Source: an uncultured Microcoleaceae cyanobacterium (GTDB lineage: Bacteria; Cyanobacteriota; Cyanobacteriia; Cyanobacteriales; Microcoleaceae). From it: a stretch of 5,534 nt of DNA. The DNA is taken from positions 1 to 5,534 of the forward strand of contig CALKCV010000039.1 in the NCBI GenBank assembly GCA_938083405.1, given 5' to 3'. The notes beneath the pieces are model-generated. The model was not told where the DNA came from. It did not search any database and worked only from the letters and a program-made list of their open reading frames with translations. Positions 1-5,534 of the stretch are shown here, piece after piece; the stretch's first letter is position 1; each line of letters opens with the position of its first letter. Position numbers and translations under genes: made by a program.

Positions 1-58
1 AAGTCTTAATAAAATGTACTTCAAATTTCATTAATGCCCTTTAATCCTTGGAAGTTAG

Positions 59-93
59 CCATTACCCATTACCCAATAATTAATAATTGAGGT
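59..93. repeat. Degenerate heptanucleotide tandem array (about 5 units)
   Basis: Read in one phase from 59, the units are CCATTAC, CCATTAC, CCAATAA, TTAATAA and TTGAGGT, so the first two are identical and later ones drift step by step. Short tandem heptads of this kind are well known in cyanobacterial spacers. The TAATTAAT part is close in sequence to the array downstream of cofG. No coding potential is seen around it. Confidence 0.7.
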
Positions 94-124
94 TTAGATA
101 GCGCTCAAAAATTCGTTGTTATTC

Positions 125-176
125 GTAGTAATTGCTTTAGCGATTTACAACCATAAATCGCTAAAGCGATTACTAC
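125..176. repeat. Long inverted repeat / hairpin, 23-bp stem, 6-nt loop
   Basis: The arms at 125-147 and 154-176 are complementary at 22 of 23 positions. The only exception is T133 opposite G168, which would be a G-U wobble in top-strand RNA. The loop is CAACCA (148-153). Each arm is itself nearly palindromic: the right arm contains AATCGCT-AA-AGCGATT at 156-171. The unit can therefore fold as one long hairpin or two small ones. The form resembles dispersed palindromic repeats common in filamentous cyanobacteria. It starts about 120 bp past the kinase stop codon and could mark a 3' mRNA end, but it has no adjacent T-tract and is not a classical terminator. Confidence 0.85.
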
Positions 177-218
177 AAGCGAGATTTATCTGCCGGATTG
201 AAATGCACCCGCATCTTT

Positions 219-241
219 ATTTTATTGTTCGTAAATAAAAT
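219..241 (-). terminator. Weak AT-only hairpin downstream of the kinase
   Basis: An 8-bp stem made only of A/T pairs (219-226 with 234-241) surrounds a 7-nt loop, 55 bp past the kinase stop codon. It has no G/C pairs, so it would be unstable. It is listed as the nearest candidate 3'-end structure. The rest of 177-295 shows nothing else. Confidence 0.15.
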
Positions 242-295
242 TAAGTTGCTATATAGTCAATGCCCTTTTTGGACAAATTGTTAATTGTGAAAATG

Positions 296-3200
296 TTAAT
301 TTTTAATTATTACCGGAAGTTGGATAATAAATTGAGTGCCTCTTCCCCACTGGGAGACACAGCGCAGATCGCCACCGTGTTTATCGACGACAATTTGATA
401 GCTAATAGACAACCCCAAACCGGTACCTTTGCCAATAGCTTTAGTGGTATAAAAAGGATCGAATATTTTCTCTATTCCCTCTGCTTTGATACCGATTCCG
501 TTATCAGAAATGTTTATTTCTACCCATTCCTTATCTACAGTAGTTTCGATTTTAACAACGCTAGGGTCTGCTTTAATCTCGTCGAAACTGCGGTTTTGGT
601 CTCGTTCGTGTAAAGCATCAATAGCATTACTAATGATATTCATAAATACCTGATTTAGCTGACCGACATAACATTCGATTAAAGGCAAATTACCGTAGTC
701 TGTAACTATCTGGATTTCTGAATGATTGGGACCGTGTTTTAGTTTAGTTTGCAAAATCATCAGAGTGCTGTCGATATTTTCATGGATATCTACTTCTTTC
801 ACCTCAGCTTCGTCCAAACGGGAAAAAGTGCGTAAAGATTTCACAATTTCCCTAATTCGTTCTGCCCCCACTTGAATAGACTGAAGCAGTTTCGGGAGAT
901 CGTCTGCTAAAAATTCTAATTCAATATTGTCTATCTCCTCCGCAATTTCTTCCGTCGCTTCGGGGTAGTGTTGCTGGTACATTTCTATCAATCCCAACAA
1001 ATCGCGAATGTATTCTTTGGCGGGACTTATATTACCATAAATAAAACTCACTGGATTATTAATTTCGTGAGCGACACCAGCCACTAACTGTCCTAAAGAC
1101 GACATTTTTTCTGCTTGAATTAATTGGCTTTGGGTGCGCTGAAGCTGGCTTAAACTGGCTTTTAGTTCTTGAGTTTTAGCAGTAGCAATTCTAGTAGATT
1201 CTAGCGATCGCTCGTAAAGTTCTGCTTGATTGATAGCGATGGCTAACTGCTCTCTAATACTGGCTAGCAATTCAACTTCCCCATCGCTCCAATGGCGAAC
1301 TTTAGAGCAATTAATACAAATAACAGTGCCCAAGTCTCCCGATATTGTCTGAATTGGCAATCCTAAAATCGACTTATAACCTCTTTTTAATAAAGACTCT
1401 CGCAGTTCCTCTAAAGATATAGCAGCCACGTCGTCATAACGAACGATTTTACCCTTTAAAATCCTTCTGGCGAGGGAACCAATTTCCTCAGTGCTATAAG
1501 TACCAATAATCGAGGGAGTCTCCGCAGTTTTCTCTTCCCGATAAACTTCCCAAACTGGAGGAGCGGGCTCGGGGCGATACCAAGCAAACACGCACAAGTC
1601 AATTTCTAATAAATCCCGCAGTTGCCGCACCGTAGTTTCTAAAATAGTATCCAAATCCAGAGAATCTCTAATCTGACTTGCCAAACGGTTGATCAGTTGT
1701 TCCTGGCGAGCTAATTCTCGCAATTGTTCTTCCGACTTGCTTAAAGCTAGCTCTGCCCGTTTGCGATCCGTAATATCGACTGTAGTACCGACGATCCGAT
1801 AAATTTGAGCATCTCGATCGCGCAACGGCGTTAGGGTAGTCAGAAACCAACTCTCACCCCGAGAAAAGTTAATGCACTCCTCGTAACTAATTGTACTTTC
1901 TGCCTGCAAACAATTCATGTAGTTTTGAAACAATGTAAGCCCCTGGGTCCGATCGAAGATTTCCAGGGGGGTTTTGCCGACTACTTCGGCAGCGTTCATA
2001 TTGGTGACGCGCTCGCAGGCTGCATTCCAGTGAACGTAGCGAAAATCGCCCTCTGGGGTAACATCCAAAACAAAAATAGCCTGTTCCGTACCGTCGTAGA
2101 TACTGCGCAAAAACTCCTCTCGTTCTTGGAGAGCGATTTCGGCTTCTTTGCGGTCGGTGATATCCATGGCCGCCCCAAACAGCCTTTGGACTTGTCCGGT
2201 GTCGTTGCGTTCTGCTTCTCCCCAAGCGACCATGTACCTCATTTCTCCGCTGGGACGATTGATGCGCAGGTCGATTTTATAGGGGGTTCCTTCGGCGACC
2301 GCCTTGTCGATCGCCCCTTGCAATATTTCTCTGTCCGAGGGATAGATCGGTTCTATCAGTTTCTCAAAAGTTGGTGTTTCTGGAAGTTCTATCCCGAAGA
2401 TGCGGAATAGTTCCTCAGACCAAGTAACGCTCCCAGTGGCGACATCTAACTCCCAATTACCGATGCGAGCGAGTCGTTGGGCTTCTTCTAATTGGCGGGT
2501 GGTTTGGCGGAGCGCTTCTTCGGCTCGTTTGCGATCTGTGATGTCGCGAGTAATAGTTGCCAAGGCAAAAGGTTGACCAGTTTCGGGGTCGCTTAGGGTA
2601 AAAAGAGTCCAATAGACGTAGATTGCCTCCCCCGTCTTAAAGTGCTGAAAGCGAAGATCGCTCTCGGCCCGTCCCTCTGCCATGACTTTCGGCAGCAACA
2701 CGGATGAAACGTAAGCGCGGTCTTCCGGCCAGCAACAGTCGATCAGATGAGTCTGCCTCAGTTCTTCGATCCCGGATAATCCTACCATTCTTTGACCGGC
2801 TTCGTTGAGATAAAAGGGGTTGCCTTCGAGATCGCTGATGCCGATAAATTCCGAACTCCTCTCTATGAGGGTGATAAATTTTTGTTGTTCCCGTTCGGCA
2901 AGGAAGCGATCGCTTATATCCGCTATTGCTCCGATATAGCCCACTACCTGACCGTCTTCTCCTACCTCGGCCATTACCTGGATCGTTACCCAAATAATTT
3001 TACCATCGGCTCCCACCAAGCGATACTCCGTGATAAATTGTCGCTTACCTACTATGGCTCCATACCATTCTGTAAAGACTCGCTCGCGATCGTCTGGATG
3101 TAAAGCGTAAATCCAACCTTGTCCGAGAGCTTTTTCGACGCTCAATCCCGTAATTTCGCTCCAGCGATCGTTGATATAGGTGCAATTTCCCCGAGGATCC

Positions 3201-4087
3201 GTTTGGAAGATACAAATGGGAGAGGTTTCGATTAAGGTTTGATACCGACGCTGGCTCTCTCGCAAAGCTACTTCTCCTAGTTTGCGCTCGGTAATATCGC
3301 TACAGATACAAATTAATTGTCTGTCGTTACTTAGAGTCAGAGAAATTTCCTGAGTAAACGTTCTGCCATCGCGCTTTTTGGCGATTGCTTCTCCCTTCCA
3401 CTCTCCCTCTCGCTCCAAGCTTGCAAACACTTCGCTTTCGAGTCTATTTATTTCCTCTGGGTAGTAAAGCTCCCGCCAGCTTTTCCCCAGAAGTTCCTCG
3501 GTGTCGCTGTAGCCATACAAGTTTAAATGAGATTGATTGAGATAGGTATATTCTTTTTTTTCGTTGAGGATCGCAATCCCTACGGTAGCAGCTTCAATAA
3601 CTGTTAGCTGGCGTTGGGCTGTTTCTTCTGTTTGTTTCCTCTCGGTTATATCTTGAATATAGCCGTAAAAGACGGTATCGCCGTTGGACTGCAATTCCGG
3701 TCGAGAAGTGCCAGACAACCACTTGAGTCTGCCAGAAGAGGTATAATTGCGCCATTCCATTTTCCAAGGTTGGAGAGTTTGAGCGCTGGCGATCAGCGTC
3801 GATCGCAAAGTATCGACATCATCGGGATGAACTAATGCCCACATCAGTGCGACATTTTCTAACACTGCTTCTGGTTCTAATTCGTAGATTTCTCGACAAC
3901 CGGGACTAATATAGGATAGATCGTCGGAACCATCGGGACGCTGCACGTATTCAAATAATACTCCCGGCACGTTGGCTGCCAGTTTTTGCAAGCGACCTTC
4001 TTCCGAGAGGGCATTTGAGGATGAAGAATTGGACTGGCCACTTGGGTTTGGATGAATTGGGGGAGTGGAGTTGTGGGCGGTGGGCAT
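296..4087 (-). CDS. Cytosolic multi-PAS/GAF sensor histidine kinase
   Basis: Autophosphorylating sensor kinase of 1263 aa from the ATG at 4087. Domains: a Ser/Pro/Asn-rich stretch (1-27); six PAS domains at about 32-151, 158-269, 279-395, 401-520, 532-647 and 655-776; GAF (799-956); coiled coil (954-996); dimerisation domain (984-1094); HATPase (1139-1260). PAS domains end in DITERK/DITDRK-type linkers with D at 146, 264, 390, 515, 642 and 771. The phosphoacceptor is H1007 in VAHEINNP, where E1008-x-x-N1011 also fits a phosphatase motif. The N box (N1145, N1150, N1154), G1 box DNGIG (from D1195), F box DPFYTTK and G2 box GKGTGLGL (1219-1226) are intact. No signal peptide, membrane segment or receiver domain is seen, so it is probably cytosolic and signals to an unlinked regulator. 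The helix after the His is longer than usual and ends in SLRTFSRLDEAE, a form I recall from many cyanobacterial kinases. The ligand is unknown. The frame stays open to GTG 4153 and TTG 4240; no clear ribosome binding site decides the start. Confidence 0.95.
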   Translation of the reverse strand: MPTAHNSTPPIHPNPSGQSNSSSSNALSEEGRLQKLAANVPGVLFEYVQRPDGSDDLSYISPGCREIYELEPEAVLENVALMWALVHPDDVDTLRSTLIASAQTLQPWKMEWRNYTSSGRLKWLSGTSRPELQSNGDTVFYGYIQDITERKQTEETAQRQLTVIEAATVGIAILNEKKEYTYLNQSHLNLYGYSDTEELLGKSWRELYYPEEINRLESEVFASLEREGEWKGEAIAKKRDGRTFTQEISLTLSNDRQLICICSDITERKLGEVALRESQRRYQTLIETSPICIFQTDPRGNCTYINDRWSEITGLSVEKALGQGWIYALHPDDRERVFTEWYGAIVGKRQFITEYRLVGADGKIIWVTIQVMAEVGEDGQVVGYIGAIADISDRFLAEREQQKFITLIERSSEFIGISDLEGNPFYLNEAGQRMVGLSGIEELRQTHLIDCCWPEDRAYVSSVLLPKVMAEGRAESDLRFQHFKTGEAIYVYWTLFTLSDPETGQPFALATITRDITDRKRAEEALRQTTRQLEEAQRLARIGNWELDVATGSVTWSEELFRIFGIELPETPTFEKLIEPIYPSDREILQGAIDKAVAEGTPYKIDLRINRPSGEMRYMVAWGEAERNDTGQVQRLFGAAMDITDRKEAEIALQEREEFLRSIYDGTEQAIFVLDVTPEGDFRYVHWNAACERVTNMNAAEVVGKTPLEIFDRTQGLTLFQNYMNCLQAESTISYEECINFSRGESWFLTTLTPLRDRDAQIYRIVGTTVDITDRKRAELALSKSEEQLRELARQEQLINRLASQIRDSLDLDTILETTVRQLRDLLEIDLCVFAWYRPEPAPPVWEVYREEKTAETPSIIGTYSTEEIGSLARRILKGKIVRYDDVAAISLEELRESLLKRGYKSILGLPIQTISGDLGTVICINCSKVRHWSDGEVELLASIREQLAIAINQAELYERSLESTRIATAKTQELKASLSQLQRTQSQLIQAEKMSSLGQLVAGVAHEINNPVSFIYGNISPAKEYIRDLLGLIEMYQQHYPEATEEIAEEIDNIELEFLADDLPKLLQSIQVGAERIREIVKSLRTFSRLDEAEVKEVDIHENIDSTLMILQTKLKHGPNHSEIQIVTDYGNLPLIECYVGQLNQVFMNIISNAIDALHERDQNRSFDEIKADPSVVKIETTVDKEWVEINISDNGIGIKAEGIEKIFDPFYTTKAIGKGTGLGLSISYQIVVDKHGGDLRCVSQWGRGTQFIIQLPVIIKN
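1204..1211. repeat. HIP1 palindrome GCGATCGC
   Basis: An exact octamer, located in the kinase at the GAF-to-coiled-coil junction. HIP1 is strongly over-represented in many cyanobacterial genomes and supports the taxonomic call. Confidence 0.85.
2906..2913. repeat. HIP1 palindrome GCGATCGC
   Basis: An exact octamer in the kinase, at the end of the third PAS domain. It coincides with the linker that departs from the DITDRK pattern (DISDRFLAE). Confidence 0.85.
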
Positions 4088-4125
4088 TGGTAATTTTGGG
4101 TAGTTAGATATCTGGCCTCTTCCTC

Positions 4126-4145
4126 GTCTCCTGTATTGCAGGGAC
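4126..4145 (-). promoter_or_regulatory. Small hairpin in the predicted kinase leader
   Basis: On the minus strand, GTCCCTG and CAGGAGAC pair as a 7-bp stem with one bulged A around the 5-nt loop CAATA. It sits about 40 nt upstream of the ATG at 4087 and is followed by a purine-rich run (GAGGAAGAGG). If the kinase starts at 4153 or 4240 instead, this is coding sequence and the hairpin may be accidental. Confidence 0.3.
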
Positions 4146-4199
4146 TTTTCCACATGATAACTTGATGGACGGGGTGCATTTGGCCCTAGTTTATTACCT

Positions 4200-4225
4200 G
4201 GTACTGATGACGGGTACTCGTGACG
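4200..4225. repeat. Tandem 13-bp direct repeat GGTACTNNTGACG
   Basis: Two abutting copies, 4200-4212 and 4213-4225, are identical at 11 of 13 positions; only the two central bases differ (GA versus CG). A partial copy with AGTACT follows at 4232. The pair lies in the divergent control region. Its right end overlaps the predicted kinase -10 element (4223-4228), and it lies about 30 bp upstream of the predicted cofG -10. This placement suits an operator, but the binding protein is unknown. Confidence 0.6.
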
Positions 4226-4251
4226 ATAGCCAGTACTCAAAAAAGCATCAA
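4223..4251 (-). promoter_or_regulatory. Predicted sigma-70-type promoter for the kinase
   Basis: Reading the minus strand, TTGATG (4251-4246) is separated by exactly 17 bp from TATCGT (4228-4223), matching TTGACA and TATAAT at 4 of 6 bases each. Transcription would begin near 4216, giving a leader of about 130 nt to the ATG at 4087. If this is the promoter, the TTG at 4240 lies upstream of the transcript and cannot be the start. Confidence 0.35.
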
Positions 4252-4253
4252 AA

Positions 4254-4259
4254 TATGAT
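4254..4259 (+). promoter_or_regulatory. Predicted -10 element for cofG (TATGAT)
   Basis: TATGAT matches TATAAT at 5 of 6 bases and would place the transcript start near 4266, about 60 nt before the cofG ATG at 4327. No good -35 hexamer is found 16-18 bp upstream, so activation from the tandem repeat at 4200-4225 is conceivable. It would exclude the upstream in-frame starts at 4162, 4165, 4207 and 4255. Confidence 0.35.
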
Positions 4260-4326
4260 GAGTATCGGCTCTATCGCCGGATTTTTGCCTTCGATGCACC
4301 CCTGGAACTATTTTCATTTTGCCACC

Positions 4327-5295
4327 ATGTCTCGTATTATCACCTACAGCCCTGCTTACACTCTGGTCCCGACTTACGAATGTTTTAACCGTTGCAGCTA
4401 TTGTAATTTTCGGGCCAACCCCGGCGAAAGCCCCTGGCTGACTTTGCAGGAGGCTACTAAACGACTTTTGCCGCTGAGGACTCAAGGGGCCATCGAAATT
4501 CTCATCCTCAGCGGCGAAGTTCATCCAGATAGTCGGAGGCGATCGCTCTGGTTTGAGCATCTTTACGATTTATGTCAGTTGGCCCTATCCCTGGGATTTT
4601 TGCCTCACACTAATGCGGGGCCTCTGAGTTTTGAGGAAATGGCGAGATTAAAAGAGGTCAACGTCTCCATGGGCCTGATGTTGGAACAAATGACGGACCA
4701 ACTCCTCCAAACGGTTCACAAACGCGCCCCCAGCAAAAACCCGCAACTGCGACGGCAACAGTTGGAATGGGCGGGAGAGTTGCAGATTCCTTTTACTACT
4801 GGTTTGCTTTTGGGTATTGGGGAGACGGTGGCTGACTGGCGTTCGACTTTGGCGGTTATTGCCCAGGTGCAGCAACGGTGGGGCCATATTCAGGAGGTTA
4901 TTATTCAGCCCTATAGTTCGGGCAGCCGGCAGCTATGGGAGGGGGAGACTTTCGAGCTGGGGTTGTTGCCAGAGGCGGTGGCTATGGCACGAGAAATCCT
5001 GCCCCCAACTGTTACTTTGCAGATTCCTCCGAATTTAGTGGCTTTACCAGAGATTCTCTTTGCTTGTTTGGAAGCGGGGGCTAGGGATTTAGGGGGCATC
5101 GGGCCTCGCGATGAGGTTAATCCCGATTATCCCCATCCCCACGATCTAGCTTTAGAGAATCTCCTGGCTTCGGCTGGATGGGAGTTGCTGCCGAGGTTGC
5201 CGGTTTACGATCGATATGACGGTTGGTTATCGCCGCGTTTGCGTTCTCTTGTCAACCATTGGCGGGTTAAATTGGCGGGTGCATCGCCCGAGTGA
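4327..5295 (+). CDS. cofG: FO synthase subunit 1 CofG (radical SAM)
   Basis: CofG, 322 aa, catalyses the radical-SAM ring closure that turns the CofH product (made from tyrosine and 5-amino-6-ribitylaminouracil) into FO (7,8-didemethyl-8-hydroxy-5-deazariboflavin). FO is the F420 precursor and, in cyanobacteria, a photolyase antenna chromophore. The 4Fe-4S motif CX3CX2C is C19, C23, C26 (ECFNRCSYC). Other family blocks are present: ITYSPAYTLVPTYECFNR at the N-terminus, LSGEVHP (61-67), MGLMLE (115-120), TTGLLLGIGET (157-167), EVIIQPY (190-196), and GGIGPRDEVNP (256-266). Length is normal and the protein is cytosolic. The frame is open to a TTG at 4162, but the 55 extra residues do not resemble the family and overlap the kinase control region, so ATG 4327 is chosen. 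No clear Shine-Dalgarno is seen, which is common in cyanobacteria. The partner gene cofH is not in the window. Confidence 0.95.
   Translation: MSRIITYSPAYTLVPTYECFNRCSYCNFRANPGESPWLTLQEATKRLLPLRTQGAIEILILSGEVHPDSRRRSLWFEHLYDLCQLALSLGFLPHTNAGPLSFEEMARLKEVNVSMGLMLEQMTDQLLQTVHKRAPSKNPQLRRQQLEWAGELQIPFTTGLLLGIGETVADWRSTLAVIAQVQQRWGHIQEVIIQPYSSGSRQLWEGETFELGLLPEAVAMAREILPPTVTLQIPPNLVALPEILFACLEAGARDLGGIGPRDEVNPDYPHPHDLALENLLASAGWELLPRLPVYDRYDGWLSPRLRSLVNHWRVKLAGASPE
4539..4546. repeat. HIP1 palindrome GCGATCGC
   Basis: An exact octamer inside cofG, overlapping the RRRS codons at about residues 70-73. It shows that cofG carries the same genome signature as the kinase gene. Confidence 0.85.
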
Positions 5296-5306
5296 AGAGA
5301 ACTAAG

Positions 5307-5340
5307 TAATTAATAATTAATAATTAATAATTAATAATTA
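5307..5340. repeat. Heptanucleotide array TAATTAA (4 full copies plus 6/7)
   Basis: Four perfect copies of TAATTAA run from 5307 to 5334, followed by TAATTA before the sequence changes. It begins 11 bp after the cofG stop codon. The pure A/T composition and perfect copies suggest recent slippage. A related two-copy version occurs at 77-90, on the far side of the kinase gene. Confidence 0.9.
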
Positions 5341-5350
5341 CTGGACTTAA

Positions 5351-5370
5351 TTCCTCTGAGTAGCGAGGAA
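5351..5370 (+). terminator. Candidate weak terminator hairpin after cofG
   Basis: TTCCTC (5351-5356) pairs with GAGGAA (5365-5370) around an 8-nt loop. A short T-run (TTTT at 5376-5379) follows after GCGTG. The stem is only 6 bp and the T-tract is broken, so intrinsic termination is possible but weak. It is the best such structure in the 56-75 bp after the cofG stop codon. Confidence 0.25.
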
Positions 5371-5458
5371 GCGTGTTTTGCATGCCCCGTCCGCGAAGAA
5401 ATTTTTGTTCAAATTATTTTGCACGACTACTTAAAAGTCAAACGCGATGAGTCAGTGG

Positions 5459-5493
5459 TTAGTTGTTAGTTGTTAGTTGTTAGTTGTTAGTTG
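5459..5493. repeat. Heptanucleotide array TTAGTTG (5 perfect copies)
   Basis: Five exact copies of TTAGTTG, preceded by a degenerate copy TCAGTGG at 5452-5458 (5 of 7 match). Every reading frame through the array on this strand meets a TAG or other stop within three units, so it does not encode a repeat protein. It is a typical cyanobacterial short tandem repeat, in a different sequence class from the TAATTAA array 120 bp upstream. Confidence 0.9.
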
Positions 5494-5534
5494 CAATTTG
5501 GAGATTTTTACTTCGATGAGATGCTCCCAAATTG
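5494..5534. repeat. Inverted repeat CAATTTGG / CCAAATTG at the window edge
   Basis: An 8-bp exact inverted repeat, 5494-5501 with 5527-5534, with a 25-nt spacer. It follows the heptad array directly. It stops at the last base of the window, so it could extend further and its role cannot be judged. Confidence 0.3.

Noticed and set aside
59..176. CRISPR array
   Set aside because: Repeats are 7-bp tandem units or a single inverted repeat; there are no regularly spaced 25-40 bp repeats with unique spacers.
260..613. 117-codon plus-strand open frame over the kinase 3' end
   Set aside because: Most of it is antisense to the HATPase domain, whose motifs are intact; the translation resembles no family.
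1220..1693. Bilin-binding (phytochrome or cyanobacteriochrome) GAF
   Set aside because: The GAF lacks the Cys-His pair expected at the chromophore position and any DXCF-type motif; its cysteines (C832, C924, C927) are in other contexts.
1925..2410. 161-codon open frame on the plus strand, antisense to the kinase
   Set aside because: It lies fully inside PAS5-PAS6 coding sequence on the other strand, has no recognisable domain or start signal, and such antisense frames are common opposite PAS kinase genes.
3635..3994. LOV-type flavin-binding PAS
   Set aside because: PAS1 contains SPGCRE, which superficially resembles NCR, but it lies too early in the domain and lacks the GXNCRFLQ context.
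4201..4236. NtcA binding site
   Set aside because: GTA and TAC triplets are present, but spacings are 11 and 17 bp rather than the required 8.
5447..5476. Small open frame running into the TTAGTTG array
   Set aside because: ATG AGT CAG reaches TAG after nine codons inside the repeat.

Overview
The window looks like chromosomal DNA from a cyanobacterium, probably a filamentous one (the filamentous part is inference). Three full HIP1 palindromes (GCGATCGC) occur in 5.5 kb. Several period-7 tandem repeat arrays and a self-complementary dispersed-type hairpin lie in AT-rich spacers. One gene encodes a large multi-PAS/GAF histidine kinase, and the other encodes CofG, which many cyanobacteria use to make the deazaflavin FO.

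Layout, left to right. Positions 1-295 are AT-rich and non-coding, with a degenerate heptad array (59-93) and a strong 23-bp-stem hairpin (125-176). Positions 296-4087 on the minus strand hold one very long gene for a soluble hybrid-free sensor kinase: six PAS domains, one GAF domain, a coiled coil, a dimerisation/phosphoacceptor domain and a HATPase domain, all with intact catalytic motifs. Its reading frame stays open upstream to a TTG at 4240, but the ATG at 4087 is preferred here. Positions 4088-4326 are the divergent control region. It contains a plausible minus-strand promoter, a plausible plus-strand -10 element, a tandem 13-bp direct repeat lying between and partly over them, and a small hairpin in the predicted kinase leader. 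Positions 4327-5295 on the plus strand hold cofG (radical SAM, FO synthase subunit 1). Positions 5296-5534 are non-coding, with two clean heptanucleotide arrays (TAATTAA and TTAGTTG units), a small candidate terminator hairpin and an inverted repeat that ends at the window edge.

How the genes relate: they are divergently transcribed and share a control region, which would allow co-regulation. The kinase has no receiver, no output domain and no membrane segment, and no response regulator is present, so its partner lies elsewhere. CofG works with CofH (not in the window) to make FO, which in cyanobacteria is known as the antenna chromophore of some DNA photolyases. A functional link between kinase and CofG is not shown by the sequence. 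I see no clear undescribed system. The best leads are the tandem 13-bp repeat in the divergent promoter region and the apparent origin of the kinase N-terminus from a heptad repeat array.
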